In this document: positions 50,927 to 60,702 of the stretch, one piece after another | Numbering within the stretch: position 1 is the first letter of the stretch | How the letters are laid out: each line of letters starts with the position of its first letter | NCBI RefSeq assembly: GCF_049472675.1 | Contig: NZ_JAPNXM010000002.1 | Span: 201,753 to 265,752 of the forward strand | DNA length: 64,000 nucleotides | From: Deferribacter thermophilus | GTDB taxonomy: Bacteria; Chrysiogenota; Deferribacteres; Deferribacterales; Deferribacteraceae | Direction: 5' to 3' | Program-made: the position numbers and the translations under genes | The notes under the pieces: model-generated | Told to the model about the DNA's origin: nothing | Databases searched by the model: none | Seen by the model: only the letters and a program-made list of their open reading frames with translations

Positions 50927-51988
50927 ATGGCTATAATATACTATTCCTCTTTAGAAAATAAAAAATTGAATTCCCCTTTGGATAAGATTAAAAAGATTTT
51001 TAAAAAATTAAAACCTGAAGAGGTCTTTGATAAAGGTTCATTAATTGCTGTCAAAACACATTTTGGGGAGCTTGGGAATACAGCATTTATAAGACCTATT
51101 TTTTTAAGACCTATTATTGAAGTCTTGAAACAGATAAAAGTAAAACCTTTTTTAACTGATACAAATACATTGTATGTAGGTATGAGAACTAACAGCGTAG
51201 ATCATTTACATAACGCATTTATGAATGGATTTAATTATTCTACTTTGCAAGTACCAGTGATTATAGCTGATGGCTTAAGAGGTGAAAACAGTATTTCTTG
51301 TAAGATTGATGGAAAGTTATTAAAAGAGGTGAAGCTTGCATCCGATATTGTACATTCTGATGGTATGGTATGTGTTAGTCATTTTAAGGGGCATGAGGTG
51401 TCTGGTTTTGGCGGTGCTATAAAAAATTTATCTATGGGGTGCGCTTCAAGAGAAGGTAAATTGGCAATGCATTCAGTTACAAGACCGAAAGTACATGCAG
51501 AAAAATGTACTGCATGTGGATTGTGTAAGGATGCATGTGCAGCAGAGGCTATTGTAGTAAAAAAGTATGCAGAGATTACAGATAAATGTACAGGCTGTGC
51601 TAGATGTATTGCTGTATGCCCACATGGAGCAATAGGGATAAATTGGGATGAAACAGCAGAGAATACCTCTTTGAAAATGGCTGAATATGCTTATGGGGTA
51701 TCAAAGATTTTAAAAGGGAAAATTCTTTACATAAACATAGCGACTAACATTTCACCTGCATGTGATTGTTATCCAGGCAATGATAAACCTGTTTGTGATG
51801 ATATAGGTTTTTTTGCATCTACTGATCCAGTTGCTTTGGATAAAGCTTGTTATGATTTTGTTATAAAAAAGCTTAGATATGATCCTTTTAAAAAAATATA
51901 TAACTATATTGATCCTTTGGTTCAGTTAAAACATGCCGAAGATTTAGGCTTGGGCAGTTTAAGTTATGAATTAAAAGTTATTAAATGA
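50927..51988 (+). CDS. DUF362 4Fe-4S protein
   Basis: 353 residues. N-terminal DUF362 domain (AVKTHFGELGNTAFIRP, then HFKGHEVSGFGGAIKNLSMG), followed by two [4Fe-4S] motifs CTACGLCKDACAAEAI and CTGCARCIAVCPHGAI near residues 195-235 and a further CDCYPGNDKPVCDD. A soluble iron-sulfur protein of unknown reaction, frequent in anaerobes. Single gene, no RBS stronger than GGGGGGCAT. Confidence 0.85.
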   Translation: MAIIYYSSLENKKLNSPLDKIKKIFKKLKPEEVFDKGSLIAVKTHFGELGNTAFIRPIFLRPIIEVLKQIKVKPFLTDTNTLYVGMRTNSVDHLHNAFMNGFNYSTLQVPVIIADGLRGENSISCKIDGKLLKEVKLASDIVHSDGMVCVSHFKGHEVSGFGGAIKNLSMGCASREGKLAMHSVTRPKVHAEKCTACGLCKDACAAEAIVVKKYAEITDKCTGCARCIAVCPHGAIGINWDETAENTSLKMAEYAYGVSKILKGKILYINIATNISPACDCYPGNDKPVCDDIGFFASTDPVALDKACYDFVIKKLRYDPFKKIYNYIDPLVQLKHAEDLGLGSLSYELKVIK

Positions 51989-52004
51989 TTTTTTAATTTT
52001 TTGG

Positions 52005-52034
52005 TTGACTAAAAAGGATAAAATGATATATAAA
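52005..52034 (+). promoter_or_regulatory. Promoter of rplU-rpmA
   Basis: TTGACT (52005-52010) and TATAAA (52029-52034), 18-bp spacer; 41 bases to the rplU start. Confidence 0.75.
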
Positions 52035-52075
52035 TCCTTTCCCGATACTTATGTCTAAAATGGAGGTGATAATAA

Positions 52076-52390
52076 ATGTTTGCTATTGTCAAGACTGGCG
52101 GAAAGCAGTATACAGTAAAGGTTGGAGATGTCTTGAAGGTAGAAAAGCTAAATGCTGATACAGGCTCAACTGTTGAGATAAAAGATGTATTAGCAGTGGC
52201 TACTGAACAAGATTTGGTTCTTGGGACACCTGTTGTAGAAAATGCAAAGGTTGCAGTAGAAGTTTTAGAACATGGGAGAGATAAAAAGATTCTTGTATTT
52301 AAGAAAAAGAGAAGAAAAGATTATAAAAAAAGATACGGTCATAGACAGTATTATACTAAGATTAAAGTTAAAGATATCAAAGTAGGTTAG
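52076..52390 (+). CDS. rplU: 50S ribosomal protein L21
   Basis: 104 residues; FAIVKTGGKQYTVKVGDVLKVE start and KILVFKKKRRKDYKKRYGHRQ end are diagnostic. Binds 23S rRNA with L20. RBS ATGGAGGTGATAATAA. Ten bases before rpmA. Confidence 0.98.
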   Translation: MFAIVKTGGKQYTVKVGDVLKVEKLNADTGSTVEIKDVLAVATEQDLVLGTPVVENAKVAVEVLEHGRDKKILVFKKKRRKDYKKRYGHRQYYTKIKVKDIKVG

Positions 52391-52399
52391 GAGGCTTAA

Positions 52400-52660
52400 A
52401 TGGCTCATAAGAAAGCTGGTGGTAGTACTAAAAACGGTCGAGATAGCCAAAGTAAAAGGCTGGGTGTTAAAAAGTTTGGTGGTGAGCTTGTAAGAGCAGG
52501 AAATATAATTGTAAGACAAAGAGGTACAAAATTCAAACCTGGGAAAAATGTAGGGCTTGGTAAAGATTATACAATTTTTTCTCTTATTGATGGTTATGTG
52601 AAGTTTGAAGATAAAGGGAGAATGGGCAAATTTGTTTCAGTATATCCTGAAAGAGTCTAA
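52400..52660 (+). CDS. rpmA: 50S ribosomal protein L27
   Basis: 86 residues; MAHKKAGGSTKNGRDSQSKR is the classic N-terminus reaching the peptidyl-transferase centre, here without the cleaved extension found in Firmicutes. Standard rplU-rpmA-obg order. Confidence 0.98.
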   Translation: MAHKKAGGSTKNGRDSQSKRLGVKKFGGELVRAGNIIVRQRGTKFKPGKNVGLGKDYTIFSLIDGYVKFEDKGRMGKFVSVYPERV

Positions 52661-52663
52661 ATA

Positions 52664-52688
52664 AAGCCCCGCTAAGGGGCTTTTTTTT
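52664..52688 (+). terminator. rpmA terminator
   Basis: AAGCCCC GCTAA GGGGCTT then TTTTTTT. Confidence 0.9.
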
Positions 52689-52755
52689 CTTGCATTTTTT
52701 CCTGTTGTAGTTCTTAGTAAAATCTATATTATAAAATAAAAAAAAGAGTTTGTTT

Positions 52756-53772
52756 ATGAAATTTATTGATGTAGCAAAAATTCATGTAAAAGCAGGAGAT
52801 GGCGGAAGAGGTTGTGTAAGTTTTAGAAGGGAAAAGTTTGTCCCTAGAGGTGGCCCTGATGGCGGAAATGGTGGGGATGGTGGGGATATTTATTTAGTTG
52901 GTGATGAAGGTAAATCAACCCTTTTAGATGTTACATTTAATCCAATTTATAAAGCATCCCGTGGTGAGCATGGTAGAGGAAAAGACCAACATGGGAAAAA
53001 AGGGGAAGATCTATATATCAAAGTACCTGTTGGAACAATAGTAAAGGATTTTGAAAGTGGTGAAATAATTGCAGACATTACTAAACATGGTCAGGTGGTG
53101 CTTGTTGCTAAGGGGGGTAAAGGTGGTAGAGGTAATAAAATGTTTGTATCTCCCACTCAAAGAGCACCAAGGATTGCAGAAGAGGGTGAACCTGGTGAAG
53201 AAAAGATATTGCTGTTAGAGCTAAAATTGATAGCAGATGTGGGTATTATAGGTTATCCTAATGCAGGTAAATCCACTTTTATTTCTGTAGTTTCTGCTGC
53301 TAGACCAAAAATAGCTGATTACCCTTTTACTACTATTACTCCAAATCTTGGGGTAGTAAAAGGTGAGTATGGTGAAAGTTTTGTGATAGCTGATATGCCA
53401 GGATTGATTGAGGGAGCACATAAAGGCGTTGGCCTTGGTATTCAGTTTTTAAGGCATATAGAAAGAACAAGATTATTATTGCACTTTATTGATGCATCCG
53501 ATTTTGAAACACCTATGGAAGAAAGGTATGAAAAAATAAGAGAAGAATTAAAAAATTATTCTTTAGATTTGTTAAAGAAAAAAGAGATTATTGTTTCTAC
53601 AAAACTTGATGTAGCAAATAATGAGTTTTTATCTAATTTTAGAAATTATATTGATAAAATAGGAAAAAAAGATGATTATTTTGAAATATCTTCTATAACC
53701 AGAGATGGTGTGAAAGATTTATTAAAAAGGGTTGAACAGGAGATAGCAAGATTAAATGAAAAGAATAAATGA
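52756..53772 (+). CDS. obgE: GTPase Obg/CgtA
   Basis: 338 residues from ATG 52756 (GAG seven bases upstream; a TTG at 52750 is possible). Gly-rich Obg fold (KAGDGGRGCVSFRREKFVP, GGNGGDGGD), then the G domain: GYPNAGKSTFISVVS, DMPGLIEGAH and STKLDVA. Ribosome-assembly and stringent-response GTPase. Overlaps the next gene by 17 bases. Confidence 0.95.
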   Translation: MKFIDVAKIHVKAGDGGRGCVSFRREKFVPRGGPDGGNGGDGGDIYLVGDEGKSTLLDVTFNPIYKASRGEHGRGKDQHGKKGEDLYIKVPVGTIVKDFESGEIIADITKHGQVVLVAKGGKGGRGNKMFVSPTQRAPRIAEEGEPGEEKILLLELKLIADVGIIGYPNAGKSTFISVVSAARPKIADYPFTTITPNLGVVKGEYGESFVIADMPGLIEGAHKGVGLGIQFLRHIERTRLLLHFIDASDFETPMEERYEKIREELKNYSLDLLKKKEIIVSTKLDVANNEFLSNFRNYIDKIGKKDDYFEISSITRDGVKDLLKRVEQEIARLNEKNK

Positions 53773-54202
53773 GATTTTATCAAACAGTTTACCAGAGAAT
53801 ATAAGTCGGACTTTGTCATTGGTAAAGCTTTGGGGAGAGGTTGGGGGAGATTTTTTGGCAAGGTATTCGACACCTTTATTTTTAAAAGATGGTGTGCTGT
53901 ATATAGGAACATGGGAACATATTTTGAAAAATGAATTTTTTTTCTTAAAGGATGATATAATAAATAAATTAAGAAATAATAACATTGATGTTAAAGATAT
54001 AAAAATAATTATGCTTCATAAAGAAAATAGAAGAAAAGATAAAGAAATTTTACTTAAAGAACCAACAGATAAGGAAAAAATGATAGTTGAGAGACTAGCA
54101 AGTAAAATAAATAATGAAGAATTAAGAGAAAAGTTTAGAAATGCGATGTTGGCATATTTCAAAAGATATTCATATAAAGATTTTTTAAAAAACGATTTTT
54201 AA
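53756..54202 (+). CDS. DUF721 (DciA-like) protein
   Basis: 148 residues. KLWGEVGGDFLARYSTPLFLKDGVLYIGT matches the DUF721 core, whose members include DciA, the DnaB-helicase loader/operator; the N-terminal helix precedes it. The C-terminal half is basic and helical. DciA identity is likely only by family; obg overlap suggests a housekeeping gene. Confidence 0.75.
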   Translation: MKRINEILSNSLPENISRTLSLVKLWGEVGGDFLARYSTPLFLKDGVLYIGTWEHILKNEFFFLKDDIINKLRNNNIDVKDIKIIMLHKENRRKDKEILLKEPTDKEKMIVERLASKINNEELREKFRNAMLAYFKRYSYKDFLKNDF

Positions 54203-54256
54203 TATTGATTAATTTTAAATTAAAATTATTATAGTTTAGAGTAAAGGAGGTAATAA

Positions 54257-54775
54257 ATGGTTTTGAAAATTGTTAAATACCCAAATCCAATTTTGAGAAG
54301 GAAATCAAAAGAGGTGGAAAATATAGATGGTAGAGTGAAAAAATTAATTGATGATATGGTTGATACTATGTATGCCGCTCCAGGTGTGGGGCTTGCAGCT
54401 CCTCAAGTAGGGGTAAATGAAAGGATACTTGTAATTGATCCAACAGCTGGTGAGGATAAAACAAAGCTTATAAAAATAATCAATCCAGTCATTGTAGAGG
54501 CTGAAGGTGAAGTAATTGCTGAGGAGGGTTGTTTAAGTATACCTGGTGAATATGCAAATGTTAGAAGAGCAGCAAAAGTATTAGTGAAAGGTTTAGATAT
54601 TGATGGGAATGAAATTCAGATTGAGGCAGAAGATTTGTTAGCTAGAGCTTTTCAACATGAGATTGACCATTTGAATGGAGTTCTTTTCTTAGATAGATTG
54701 ACCCCCACAAAAAGAGAGACAATTCAAAAACATATTAAAAAGAGAATAGCTGCTGGTGATTATGTATTAGATTGA
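54257..54775 (+). CDS. def: Peptide deformylase
   Basis: 172 residues. Three metal motifs: GVGLAAPQ, EEGCLSIP and QHEIDHLNG (His, His and Glu with Cys ligand). Removes formyl from nascent proteins. RBS AAAGGAGGTAATAA. Convergent with, and 16 bases overlapping, the response-regulator gene. Confidence 0.96.
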   Translation: MVLKIVKYPNPILRRKSKEVENIDGRVKKLIDDMVDTMYAAPGVGLAAPQVGVNERILVIDPTAGEDKTKLIKIINPVIVEAEGEVIAEEGCLSIPGEYANVRRAAKVLVKGLDIDGNEIQIEAEDLLARAFQHEIDHLNGVLFLDRLTPTKRETIQKHIKKRIAAGDYVLD

Positions 54776-55110
54776 TTGTTTTTATCACAAAGCTCTTTAA
54801 TTTTATCTACGAGTTTGTGTTTATCAAGTATTTCAAATTTTATATTTTTATCTGTACAAATCACGTTTGATGATGAAAAGATGAAACATCTTGTTTCTGG
54901 AGAGAGCTTGTTTATTAACTCAATTATTTTTAAACCAGATTCATTTTTAAGATTTAAATCAATAAATGCGTAATTAATTTTGTGGCTTTCTAATACTTCT
55001 TGTAGATGTTCTCCAGAACTTTTTGATATAAAATTAAATTTAAGTCTTTGGGCTAATAAGTTAACGATATCATGAAAGGTATGTTCATCATCGATCAACA
55101 AGATATTCAT
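54760..55110 (-). CDS. Stand-alone response-regulator receiver domain
   Basis: 116 residues: acidic pair in NILLIDDEH, phospho-acceptor Asp in AFIDLNLK (~residue 51) and Lys in ILDKHKLVDKI (~100). No output domain. CheY-like signalling or a relay component; no kinase is adjacent. Starts after AAGAGGCTGATT. Confidence 0.85.
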   Translation of the reverse strand: MNILLIDDEHTFHDIVNLLAQRLKFNFISKSSGEHLQEVLESHKINYAFIDLNLKNESGLKIIELINKLSPETRCFIFSSSNVICTDKNIKFEILDKHKLVDKIKELCDKNNQSNT

Positions 55111-55176
55111 AATCAGCCTCTTGCAATTCTTGTGTATTTAATATAATCTTTATACAAAAATTAGAAAGGGTTGTAA

Positions 55177-55782
55177 ATGAAAAAAAATAAAATTATTCTT
55201 TTTATAATCTACATTCTTTTTTTACCAATAATTGTTAATGCAGATGCTGTTGATGTTTTATTAAGCAAATATTCTAATGTTTTTTTGTTGGAAGCTGAGT
55301 TTGTTCAGAAAACTTTGATAAAGGGGTTTGATGAAGAATATTACTCTGGAAAAGTTTATCTTATCAAAGGTAAAAAACTTTTGTGGAATTATGAAAAACC
55401 TTATTGGCAATTTTATTTTTTTAATAAAAATATTATGGAATATTATGATAGTAGTTTAAAACAATTAATGAGGCAAAAGATAAATTTGGAAGATAATGTT
55501 GTTTTGCAACTTATTATGGATTTGTCCACTTTGAAGAAAAACTTTAAAATTGAATTTTTAGAGGATAGAAAATTTAAATTAACACCTAAAGAAGAGATCG
55601 GTATTTTGTATATAATATTACAATTTGATAATATCTTTGTAAAAAGAATAAAAAGTGAAGATAATTCTGGCAATATCACAGAAATAGTTTTTCAAAATGT
55701 TGAAGTTAATAAAAAAATTGATGATAAAGTTTTCAATCTGGTAGTTCCTTTAGATACAGAAATATTTGATTATACTAAATAG
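55177..55782 (+). CDS. lolA: LolA-like outer-membrane lipoprotein carrier
   Basis: 201 residues. Signal peptide at 1-22 (IILFIIYILFLPIIVNA). Mature part starts DAVDVLLSKYSNVFLLEAEFVQ with the LolA pattern FVQ...YYSGKVYLIKGKKLLWNY and IMEYYDSSLKQLMRQKI. Periplasmic chaperone shuttling lipoproteins to the outer membrane, so it supports a Gram-negative envelope. Function by family; LolA paralogues exist. Confidence 0.8.
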   Translation: MKKNKIILFIIYILFLPIIVNADAVDVLLSKYSNVFLLEAEFVQKTLIKGFDEEYYSGKVYLIKGKKLLWNYEKPYWQFYFFNKNIMEYYDSSLKQLMRQKINLEDNVVLQLIMDLSTLKKNFKIEFLEDRKFKLTPKEEIGILYIILQFDNIFVKRIKSEDNSGNITEIVFQNVEVNKKIDDKVFNLVVPLDTEIFDYTK

Positions 55783-55784
55783 TT

Positions 55785-57629
55785 TTATTGTTTAAGAAAT
55801 CTTTTATTATCTTTTTTTATAAAATGATTAGTTTTGTCTAAGTACTCTAATATCGCAATGATTGTTTTTCTGGGAGCTTCAACAACATTTTTTATATTTT
55901 TTATATCAATGTAGCCTTCTTTTTTAGCAAGGTCTATGCAGCTTGATAAAATTTTGTTTAAAGAGTTAACGGGTATGTAAATATTATCAGCAAGTTTTTT
56001 TAATTTATCCCTATTTTGTAAGAAAACGATTATTTTTTCTGCTTCATTTTTAGGGATATTAAAAGTTTCAGAAATATTTGTGGCATTTGTTATAGAAAGA
56101 TTTTGTTTCATGGTATTTAAGATATCATAAGCCTTTTTTTCAAAAGGTGTTAGTTTATTTTTATTAATTATGTATCCTGTTATTGTATATTCATTTTTTG
56201 GTAATTTTTCCTTTATTGTATCAATAACATAATTTTTCAATAATTCTGGCAATTGATTAAAGTTTTCAAATTCAGACAGACTTATAATTTCAGAGAATTT
56301 TATTTTATTTAATATATTTTCGATAATGTAGTTAATTTTGTTTTTATAAAAGATTACATTTGATAATTTGCTAATATTTAGCTCATTTAACAAATTAGCA
56401 AACTCATCAGTTGTCAGATGAAGGAACTGATGTTGATTTTTAAAGATATAGTATCCTGTATTTTTGAGCAGTATCGACAGAGCTGTTTTGTAATCTTTTT
56501 TAGCGATTGTATTTAGAAAACTAATCAAATCCTTTTTATTTAGGTTTATATCATCACAGAATAAAGTAGTGATACCAGCTATCGTTAATTGAGGTGAACC
56601 GCTTCTAATTAGCATTTTCTCAGTAGGGTATGTAATAATATCTTTTTCTACAATAATTTTAGCAAATGCTTCTTCGCCTTTTTTTATCTCTTTTTTATCA
56701 AGTAATATTATTTTTGCATAGGTTGAATCTGTTCCAAAAAATAGAAGATATTTTTTATTTGTTTTGATGGTGAAATTTTTATGAATATTTTCAAATAGTT
56801 TTATTTGAGAATAAAATACTTGGGTAGAGTAATAATCCCCTTTATGAACGATATGGCCTCTTAATATTTCATCTTTTTTAATATCACTCAGATTTATGGC
56901 AACTCTCATGTTTGGTAAAATTTTTTCAATGGGTTGTCCGTGGTTTTGTAAAGATTTAATTTTGGCAGTTTTATTTAGAGGAGATATTGTAATTAATTCG
57001 TTTTGTTTCAGAGTGCCAAAGGTTGAAGTTCCTGTAATAACTGTTCCTAACCCTCTTAAACTAAAAACTCTATCGATATGCATTAGAAAAGGGTAATGTA
57101 TTTTATTATCATAATAATTTTTTGCGTATTTTATGATTGTGTTTTTTAGATTTTCCATAGTGGTTTTATCATTTATTGATGTTTTGATTAAATCAATATT
57201 TTTAAAGTTGTATTTTGATAAAAATAAATTTATTTCGTTAATTCGTTGGTTAATAAGAGAGTTATCAACTAAATCTATTTTGTTTAAAGCAATAATTAAA
57301 TTTTCTACATTTAAATAATTAATGATATTGCAATGTTCTATAGTTTGAGCTTTAATCCCTTCTTTTGCATCTATTACTAAAAGAGCGATATTAAAATTTG
57401 TTGCACCAGCTATCATATTTTTAACTAATGATTCATGACCAGGAACGTCTATAAAGGATATAACAAGATTATCAGCTTTAAAATGTGCAAAACCTAAATC
57501 GATTGTAATCCCTTTTGATTTTTCCTCTTTTAATCTGTCAGGATCAATCCCTGTGAGCGCTTTAACAAGAGAAGATTTGCCGTGATCTATATGGCCAGCA
57601 GTCCCTATAATAACTGATTTATAGCCCAT
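55785..57629 (-). CDS. selB: Selenocysteine-specific elongation factor SelB
   Basis: 614 residues. G domain: GTAGHIDHGKSSLVKALTG, KGITIDLGFAHF, DVPGHESLVKNM and ALNKIDLV; translation-factor domains 2-3, then winged-helix repeats in the C-terminal ~250 residues that bind the SECIS hairpin. Delivers Sec-tRNA to UGA. Overlaps selA by 25 bases. The 3' end abuts lolA convergently with 2 bases between. Confidence 0.95.
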   Translation of the reverse strand: MGYKSVIIGTAGHIDHGKSSLVKALTGIDPDRLKEEKSKGITIDLGFAHFKADNLVISFIDVPGHESLVKNMIAGATNFNIALLVIDAKEGIKAQTIEHCNIINYLNVENLIIALNKIDLVDNSLINQRINEINLFLSKYNFKNIDLIKTSINDKTTMENLKNTIIKYAKNYYDNKIHYPFLMHIDRVFSLRGLGTVITGTSTFGTLKQNELITISPLNKTAKIKSLQNHGQPIEKILPNMRVAINLSDIKKDEILRGHIVHKGDYYSTQVFYSQIKLFENIHKNFTIKTNKKYLLFFGTDSTYAKIILLDKKEIKKGEEAFAKIIVEKDIITYPTEKMLIRSGSPQLTIAGITTLFCDDINLNKKDLISFLNTIAKKDYKTALSILLKNTGYYIFKNQHQFLHLTTDEFANLLNELNISKLSNVIFYKNKINYIIENILNKIKFSEIISLSEFENFNQLPELLKNYVIDTIKEKLPKNEYTITGYIINKNKLTPFEKKAYDILNTMKQNLSITNATNISETFNIPKNEAEKIIVFLQNRDKLKKLADNIYIPVNSLNKILSSCIDLAKKEGYIDIKNIKNVVEAPRKTIIAILEYLDKTNHFIKKDNKRFLKQ

Positions 57630-58969
57630 GATAGACCATTAGCTATTGTTTGTAAATCTTCTTCAAAGATAGTCCTAACATCTAAAATTAATTTATCGTT
57701 TTGGACACGAGAGATTATTGGTGGTTTAAATTTTCTTAACATTTTTTCTAATAGGTGAGGTTTTAGTGATTTATGAGTAATGAACAGTGCGATAGATGGT
57801 TGGGTTATCATTGGACAGCTGCCACCACCAGAGTAAGTTTCTATCTCTTTAATTTCTATATCTAATTGGTTTGTATTTTCTATTTTTGTTATCAATTTTT
57901 TAAGTTTTGTAGCCTTTTTTTTAAGAATTTCAAGAGATTGCGAAAACAGCTGGTTTGTTTTGATTTCTTCAAATTTTTCTAATAAATACAATTTTAAGGT
58001 TTCTTGTAATATTGCTAAAGTGATTTTATCAACTCTTAACATTCTCAAAAGCTGGTTTTTTTTCAATTCATCTATTAAGTGTTTTTTTCCTAAAATAATG
58101 CCAGATTGAGCTGAGCCAAGCAGTTTATCACCACTGGCACTTACTAAATCGTAACCATATCCAATCAAATCGGATAATAGAGGTTCATTACAATTTTTTA
58201 TATGGTTTAGACTTCCACTACCAAGGTCACAATATGATAAGATATTATATTTTTTAGCAAGTTGAGGAATATCTTTGTAATCAACCTCTTCGAAGAAACC
58301 TATAATGGCATAATTACTTTTATGGACTTTCATTATCATTGACGTGTTTTCTGTAATATTCGATTCATAATCTGAGATTTTTGTTTTGTTAGTAGTTCCA
58401 ACTTCTTTTAGTATAGCGCCACTATTTTTAATTACTTCTGGTATCCTAAAACTGCCACCTATTTCTACCAATTCGCTTCTTGATATTAAAACTTCTTTAT
58501 TTCTATTAAATGTATTATTTATCAAAAAAACTGCTGCAGCATTATTGTTTACAATTATGGCATCTTCACAACCCGTTAAAATTTTTAGATATTCTACAGC
58601 ATGATGATATCTTTCACCTCTTTCGCCTAAATCTAAATTATATTCTAAGTTAGAATAGCCAGATAGGACTTTTAGAACATTCTTGATAATATTTTCAGAA
58701 ATGGGTGCTCTTCCTAAATTTGTGTGTAATACAATCCCTGTGGCATTAATTACATATTTAAGTGTCCCTTCTATTAGATCGTTATATTGTTTTTTTATGT
58801 TAGAGCTAAAGTTAGCTTCATTAATTTCTACTTTTTCATTATTTTTGATTTTTTCTCTTAATAAATCTAATTCATTATCAATGAGATAACTAATAATCTT
58901 TCTGTTATATGATAAATCAAAATAGGATAACAGCTTATCTTTTTTGGGTATATTCCTAAATAAATTCAT
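57605..58969 (-). CDS. selA: L-seryl-tRNA(Sec) selenium transferase
   Basis: 454 residues. N-terminal tRNA-binding part, then the PLP domain: NATGIVLHTNLGRAPIS, VNNNAAAVFL, and SASGDKLLGSAQSGIILG with the Lys that binds PLP (~295). Converts Ser-tRNA(Sec) to Sec-tRNA(Sec) with selenophosphate. With selB and the tRNA-Sec at 22670, three of the four core Sec genes are in the window; selD is not. Confidence 0.95.
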   Translation of the reverse strand: MNLFRNIPKKDKLLSYFDLSYNRKIISYLIDNELDLLREKIKNNEKVEINEANFSSNIKKQYNDLIEGTLKYVINATGIVLHTNLGRAPISENIIKNVLKVLSGYSNLEYNLDLGERGERYHHAVEYLKILTGCEDAIIVNNNAAAVFLINNTFNRNKEVLISRSELVEIGGSFRIPEVIKNSGAILKEVGTTNKTKISDYESNITENTSMIMKVHKSNYAIIGFFEEVDYKDIPQLAKKYNILSYCDLGSGSLNHIKNCNEPLLSDLIGYGYDLVSASGDKLLGSAQSGIILGKKHLIDELKKNQLLRMLRVDKITLAILQETLKLYLLEKFEEIKTNQLFSQSLEILKKKATKLKKLITKIENTNQLDIEIKEIETYSGGGSCPMITQPSIALFITHKSLKPHLLEKMLRKFKPPIISRVQNDKLILDVRTIFEEDLQTIANGLSWAINQLL

Positions 58970-58979
58970 TTTTGCATTT

Positions 58980-59948
58980 TTATTTCATAACAATAATTTT
59001 TGTTAAAACTGCTGTATCCCCTAAACCTACTTCTAAATTTGTTTTGATTATTCTTGCTGTTAAATAATCTCCACTTTTGAAAATAACTTGAGCTTCACCT
59101 GAGTAAATTTTTCTTTTATAACCACCCTCATCAATTGTTTTGTAAATAGTGTAAATGTCTCCAACTTTTGCTGTGTTATTTTCATCATATATGATAGCAT
59201 TAAGCCCTTCAGAAGCAAATCTTACACCATCTGTAAAATAAACAATTTTCCCTTCTTTTTTATTCTCAATATCTTTAAACTGTTTTGATAGTGATATCAT
59301 ATATTCTTGACTTTTCTCACAGTAAAAACCTTTGCTAATTGGTTCATAAGATTTATTAATGAGAGCCAAAGCAGTATTGTCTGATTCAATAGATTTTATG
59401 GTAGCATAACCTGTAACTTTCATTATGTATTCATTTTTATCTATTTTTTCAATTTGCTGGTATAACACAATATGATCATTAATATCATAATCGTTATTTA
59501 ATATGCGAATAATATTTCCTGTAGAGGCATAATATTTTCCTTCTTCTACTGATAGTATTTTACAGTTTGGAAGTTTATCTTTTATAAACTCAAAACTGTT
59601 TAACTTTAATTTACTTAGTGAGTAATGAACTCTCATTAATGATTCAGATTGATTATTAATATTTTCTTTTTTTTCTGTCTTTTTCAAAAGAATTGATGAA
59701 TCTTTATTAATCTTTTCAAATTTATCATCTAAAATTGGTATAATGAGCTTTTGCTTTGGAAAAATTAGATCTGGATTGTTTATGTCTGTGTTATATTTCC
59801 ACAAAATTGGCCAAAGAAAATAGTTCCCATAATATTTCCCTGATATGTCCCACAGAGTATCACCTTTTTTAACAGTGTAATTTTCTGCAAAAAGTAGTGA
59901 ACAAGAAAAAATAAAAATTATTGTGATAATAGAAATTATTTTACTCAT
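58980..59948 (-). CDS. LysM-domain exported protein
   Basis: 322 residues from ATG 59948 (GGAG six bases upstream inside the previous gene's end; an ATG at 59966 has none). Signal peptide (SKIISIITIIFIFSCSLLFA), then a LysM fold YTVKKGDTLWDISGKYYGN with INNPDLIFPKQKLIIP. The remaining ~240 residues look like beta-rich repeats of unknown role. LysM binds peptidoglycan; a periplasmic envelope function is likely. Coupled to ybgF. Confidence 0.82.
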   Translation of the reverse strand: MSKIISIITIIFIFSCSLLFAENYTVKKGDTLWDISGKYYGNYFLWPILWKYNTDINNPDLIFPKQKLIIPILDDKFEKINKDSSILLKKTEKKENINNQSESLMRVHYSLSKLKLNSFEFIKDKLPNCKILSVEEGKYYASTGNIIRILNNDYDINDHIVLYQQIEKIDKNEYIMKVTGYATIKSIESDNTALALINKSYEPISKGFYCEKSQEYMISLSKQFKDIENKKEGKIVYFTDGVRFASEGLNAIIYDENNTAKVGDIYTIYKTIDEGGYKRKIYSGEAQVIFKSGDYLTARIIKTNLEVGLGDTAVLTKIIVMK

Positions 59949-60702
59949 AACCAACTCCAAGTTCATTTAATTTTTGTTTTGCTAAATTAGCAGCTCTTGC
60001 TGCAGGATAATTATCTAATAAATATTTAAGATACTTTACAGCGTTATCCTGGTCTCCTATCTCTAAATAGGCATAAGCCATTTTTAAGTATGCATCAGGC
60101 ACTTTGTTGCCTTGAGGGTATTTTTTAATTAATTCTTTCATATTATCTATGCATTTTATATAGTCTTTTTGGCTGTAATAAATTTCACCAATCCAATAAA
60201 GCGCATTATCAGACAAATCATCGTTAGGATATTTATTTAAAAATTCGTTAAACTTATTCATACTTTCAAAATATTTCCCTTGCATATAAAGTTCATACGA
60301 ATAAGAATATAGTGAAGTTTTATCAGTTGTATTATCTTCGATAATAATAATTTCACTTGATTCTGTATTTTTGGAAGTATTAACATTCTCATTTTTGTTA
60401 GGTTTAATGCTTATTTGTTTGTTAGTATTTTGTTTTATTGTTTCAAACTTATAGTTTAAATTATTTAGCTCATTTTTTAATTTGGCAATTGCTTCAGAAT
60501 TTACTTTAATATTTTCGCTATTTACATTTATTTTTCTATCTAATTCTTGAATATTTAACTGTAACTCAGCAATGGATTTTTGTAAATTCATTATATCTGA
60601 GTTTAGGTTTGATATTGATTGCTTAATGACCTCATTATTTTGAGCACATGAGATTAAAAATATTAATAAAATAATTGTTAAAAATAACTTTTTATGTTTC
60701 AT
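59941..60702 (-). CDS. YbgF/CpoB-like Tol-Pal-associated protein
   Basis: 253 residues. Signal with lipobox-type end LLIFLISC, so probably a lipoprotein; a coiled coil (~25-90); then three TPR-like repeats from ~130 (SYELYMQGKYFESMNKFNEFLNKYP, ALYWIGEIYYSQKDY..., and AYLKMAYAYLEIGD), spread over the C-terminal half. This order is that of YbgF/CpoB. Other tol-pal genes are not in the window. Overlaps cheV by 4 bases. Confidence 0.82.
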   Translation of the reverse strand: MKHKKLFLTIILLIFLISCAQNNEVIKQSISNLNSDIMNLQKSIAELQLNIQELDRKINVNSENIKVNSEAIAKLKNELNNLNYKFETIKQNTNKQISIKPNKNENVNTSKNTESSEIIIIEDNTTDKTSLYSYSYELYMQGKYFESMNKFNEFLNKYPNDDLSDNALYWIGEIYYSQKDYIKCIDNMKELIKKYPQGNKVPDAYLKMAYAYLEIGDQDNAVKYLKYLLDNYPAARAANLAKQKLNELGVGYE

